A stretch of DNA of 64,000 nucleotides from Inonotus obliquus (lineage: Eukaryota; Basidiomycota; Agaricomycetes; Hymenochaetales; Hymenochaetaceae): positions 372,001 through 436,000 of the forward strand of contig JAJHTX010000012.1 of the NCBI GenBank assembly GCA_032164295.1. The letters are read 5' to 3'. Shown in pieces: positions 62,366 to 64,000 of this stretch. Below the pieces are notes generated by a model that saw nothing but the letters and a program-made list of their open reading frames with translations, searched no databases and was not told where the DNA came from. Each line of letters begins with the position of its first letter. The stretch's first letter is position 1. The translations under genes were made by a program, and so were the position numbers.

Positions 62366-64000
62366 GTCGCTCTAACTCATTCACGCCACAGTCACGAACC
62401 AAAATTCAAGAAAGACCTTTAACTGTTCGTTATACTTTACGGGGGTGCGGTCCAGGGACTGAGCCTGAGGACCGCACGACGGCAGCAGCTTTGCTACTCG
62501 TCACATTGCGTGGCGTGGTATGCACCTGCAAAGCCCTTTTCGAATCCAAGCGCCTCACTTCATGCTCAACACACGATGGCTCGTCGAGCTCTCCTGCGAA
62601 CCACTTGGTGGTCTCATATCTTTCAATGACTCTGTATGTCTCTATTGATATTTGATGTACCGGAACGCAGAAACTATATGTAAGAATACTGTCTGGGGCA
62701 TTCCATACTGCAAAACACTTCTCTTTGCACCATTACATCATCCAGGTTTCCATTGCGTCCGGTGAGGCTTATAAAATGCTGCAGCATCTGCCTTCTTTAC
62801 CTTTTCAATTGCTTCTATCCCTCAGACTGTAGACGCTCTATCGATGAGTACCAGTACGAATCCGGAGGTTGATTATCAGGTTGTGTATAATAGGGATGAC
62901 CGAAACTCATATAGTCAAAACTCCAAAGTCGCCGAGTTCTTCGATAGCGAGTCCTCTAATTCTCTTGCTTTTCTTTCCTCTAACCGTGGCTCTATCAGGC
63001 GATGCGAGTAAGAAAATAGGCCCAGGCAGAATTACGGCCCAAGCTCTCAAGGCTGGGAAGGTTCATGAGGAAAACCAACGCTATAAATACGTTGCTGTAG
63101 GTGAGGATTGGCTTTCCGGCACCGGATGATCAACTGAATAGATGCGAGGCAGGATTTGATTCAAAGGGCAAGGAAATCGGCGGGATTGCCGGCCGATTCA
63201 ATAAAGGCGTGGACATACCATTCGAGAGTGCTGACGATGCAATATCAGGTCTCATAGACATGCTAAATTATCTTGCAGTAGGTCTCTCTTTCAGCACGTT
63301 TACCACCACCGATTTGGAGCAGTTTACCTACACACGTCTTGCTTACGTTCCTTCCGTTTAGAAACGGCAAAATCCCTCATATTCCTCCAAGTCCGAACGT
63401 CGGTAAATACATCAGCAATAGGTCACGGGGCGACGAGCGTGAAACAAATCGTAGATCTTATAAGGGAGTACAATGATATTAGTGAGCTTGTTAGTTGATA
63501 CAGGAAGTAGAGTTGGGGTTAAAGACTCGGGATTTTTGTAGTAATTGTGATAGAGTACAATTCTTGTAGTTCGTTATAAGAATTATGCAATAATCCGAGA
63601 GTGATGATCCAGAAACATATTCACAGCTTGATTGTAATCTGTTGACAAGACATCTAAGAGCCTGGCAAGACCTAGAAGTTCAGTCGGCATCCTGCATTTT
63701 TTTGACAAATTCATAGTTTCCTTGCATGCTGTGTTGTAAGCGAGCGATGAGTAAGCAACTAGTAGCTTGTCGTGACGGTAACATAACAATGCTGAAAATG
63801 TAAGCCAAACTGAGTCTGCTTGGAACATTTGCCTCTCCTTCCTTCAACCGTGCTCTATCAGGCTCCAAGAGTAAATCTGTAAGCCCAAAGAACGCTACGG
63901 TGCAAGTTCTCAAGGTGAGGAAATCGACAGTGTTTGTGGCCAAGATTGCAAAAAAGGTGAAGACGTGTATGCTCACGAGGCAAGTCTGAATATGGCGAGT
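62366..64000 (+). repeat. Divergent repeat unit R5 (cut by window end)
   Basis: Shares CGCTCTAACTC.TTCACGC, TTTACGGGGGTG and the upstream block with R4, then the TATA box, gene and 3' flank (for example AGTGAGCTTGTT near 63480 and AATAATCCGAGAGTGAT near 63589). It is clearly more diverged than R1-R4. Sequence after ~63640 still follows the R1/R2 3' flank in part, and the last ~150 bp resemble no other unit. Confidence 0.65.
62844..63406 (+). CDS. Small hypervariable four-exon protein, copy 5
   Basis: Exons 62844-62946, 62999-63100, 63153-63277 and 63362-63406 (124 codons plus stop). TATAAAA at 62770, 74 bp before the ATG. Intron 1 (52 nt) differs from copy 1 at only about three bases although exons 2 and 3 are barely alignable. 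Introns 2 (52 nt) and 3 (84 nt) keep GTGAGG..CAG and GTAGGT..TTTAG. The protein reads MSTSTNPEVDYQVVYNRDD at the start, then a Gly/Lys-rich middle (DSKGKEIGGIAGRFNKG) and a basic tail. The intron 3 branch point is altered (CTACAC for CTAAC), so read-through of intron 3 is an alternative end. Confidence 0.58.

Overview
The window reads as nuclear DNA of a filamentous fungus, most likely a basidiomycete (Agaricomycotina). Genes carry many short introns (about 47-90 nt) with CTRAY-type branch points. Chromodomain Ty3/gypsy (Metaviridae) elements are abundant, and relics of a fungal group III hybrid histidine kinase and a USP7-type ubiquitin protease are present. I see no rRNA, tRNA or CRISPR. Most of the 64 kb is transposon. 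One conventional cellular gene is intact: a five-exon F-box/WD40 gene on the minus strand at 58651-61078.

Layout. 1-3300 is unrecognised, with GGTACCG/GATACC-rich DNA. 3330-5641 holds relics of two DNA transposons (HARBI1-like and hAT). 6621-14808 carries two and a half tandem units of a ~3.1 kb repeat, each with a small four-exon gene on the plus strand; a fourth unit lies at 55197-58615 and a fifth, divergent one at 62366 to the window end. 15583-15818 is a USP7-like fragment. From 15820 to ~54500, a minus-strand histidine kinase pseudogene is split by nested insertions.

Nested insertions. Element A (plus strand, 559-bp LTRs, TSD AATAG, 15939-50879) entered the kinase pseudogene. Element B (minus strand, ~1581-bp LTRs) then entered A's gag with TSD CGAAT and now stands as LTR-internal-LTR-internal-LTR (17672-44026), with two 12,387-bp copies. 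Two more B insertions survive as solo LTRs, one in A's integrase (TSD ACGAT) and one in the kinase pseudogene (TSD ATGTG). A further 1.27 kb insertion with an 8-bp repeat sits at 50967-52240. A and B both look like self-priming (Tf1/sushi-type) elements: the predicted 5' end of the RNA, 34 nt downstream of a TATA box, is complementary to the site next to the 5' LTR.

Most interesting. (1) The small gene family at 7240, 10254, 13516, 55789 and 62844: TATA-to-ATG spacing, three intron positions, a putative GC-AG first intron and flanks are conserved, while exons differ much more than introns, as expected under diversifying selection. (2) Element B carries a large ORF inside U3 of the LTR, two extra ORFs between pol and the 3' LTR (one with an N-terminal membrane segment), a -1 slippery heptamer before pol, and a cluster of TGASTCA (Gcn4/AP-1-type) sites in U3. 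(3) In-frame TGA codons replace probable CGA arginine codons in several unrelated repeats, suggesting CpG deamination or RIP-like mutation.
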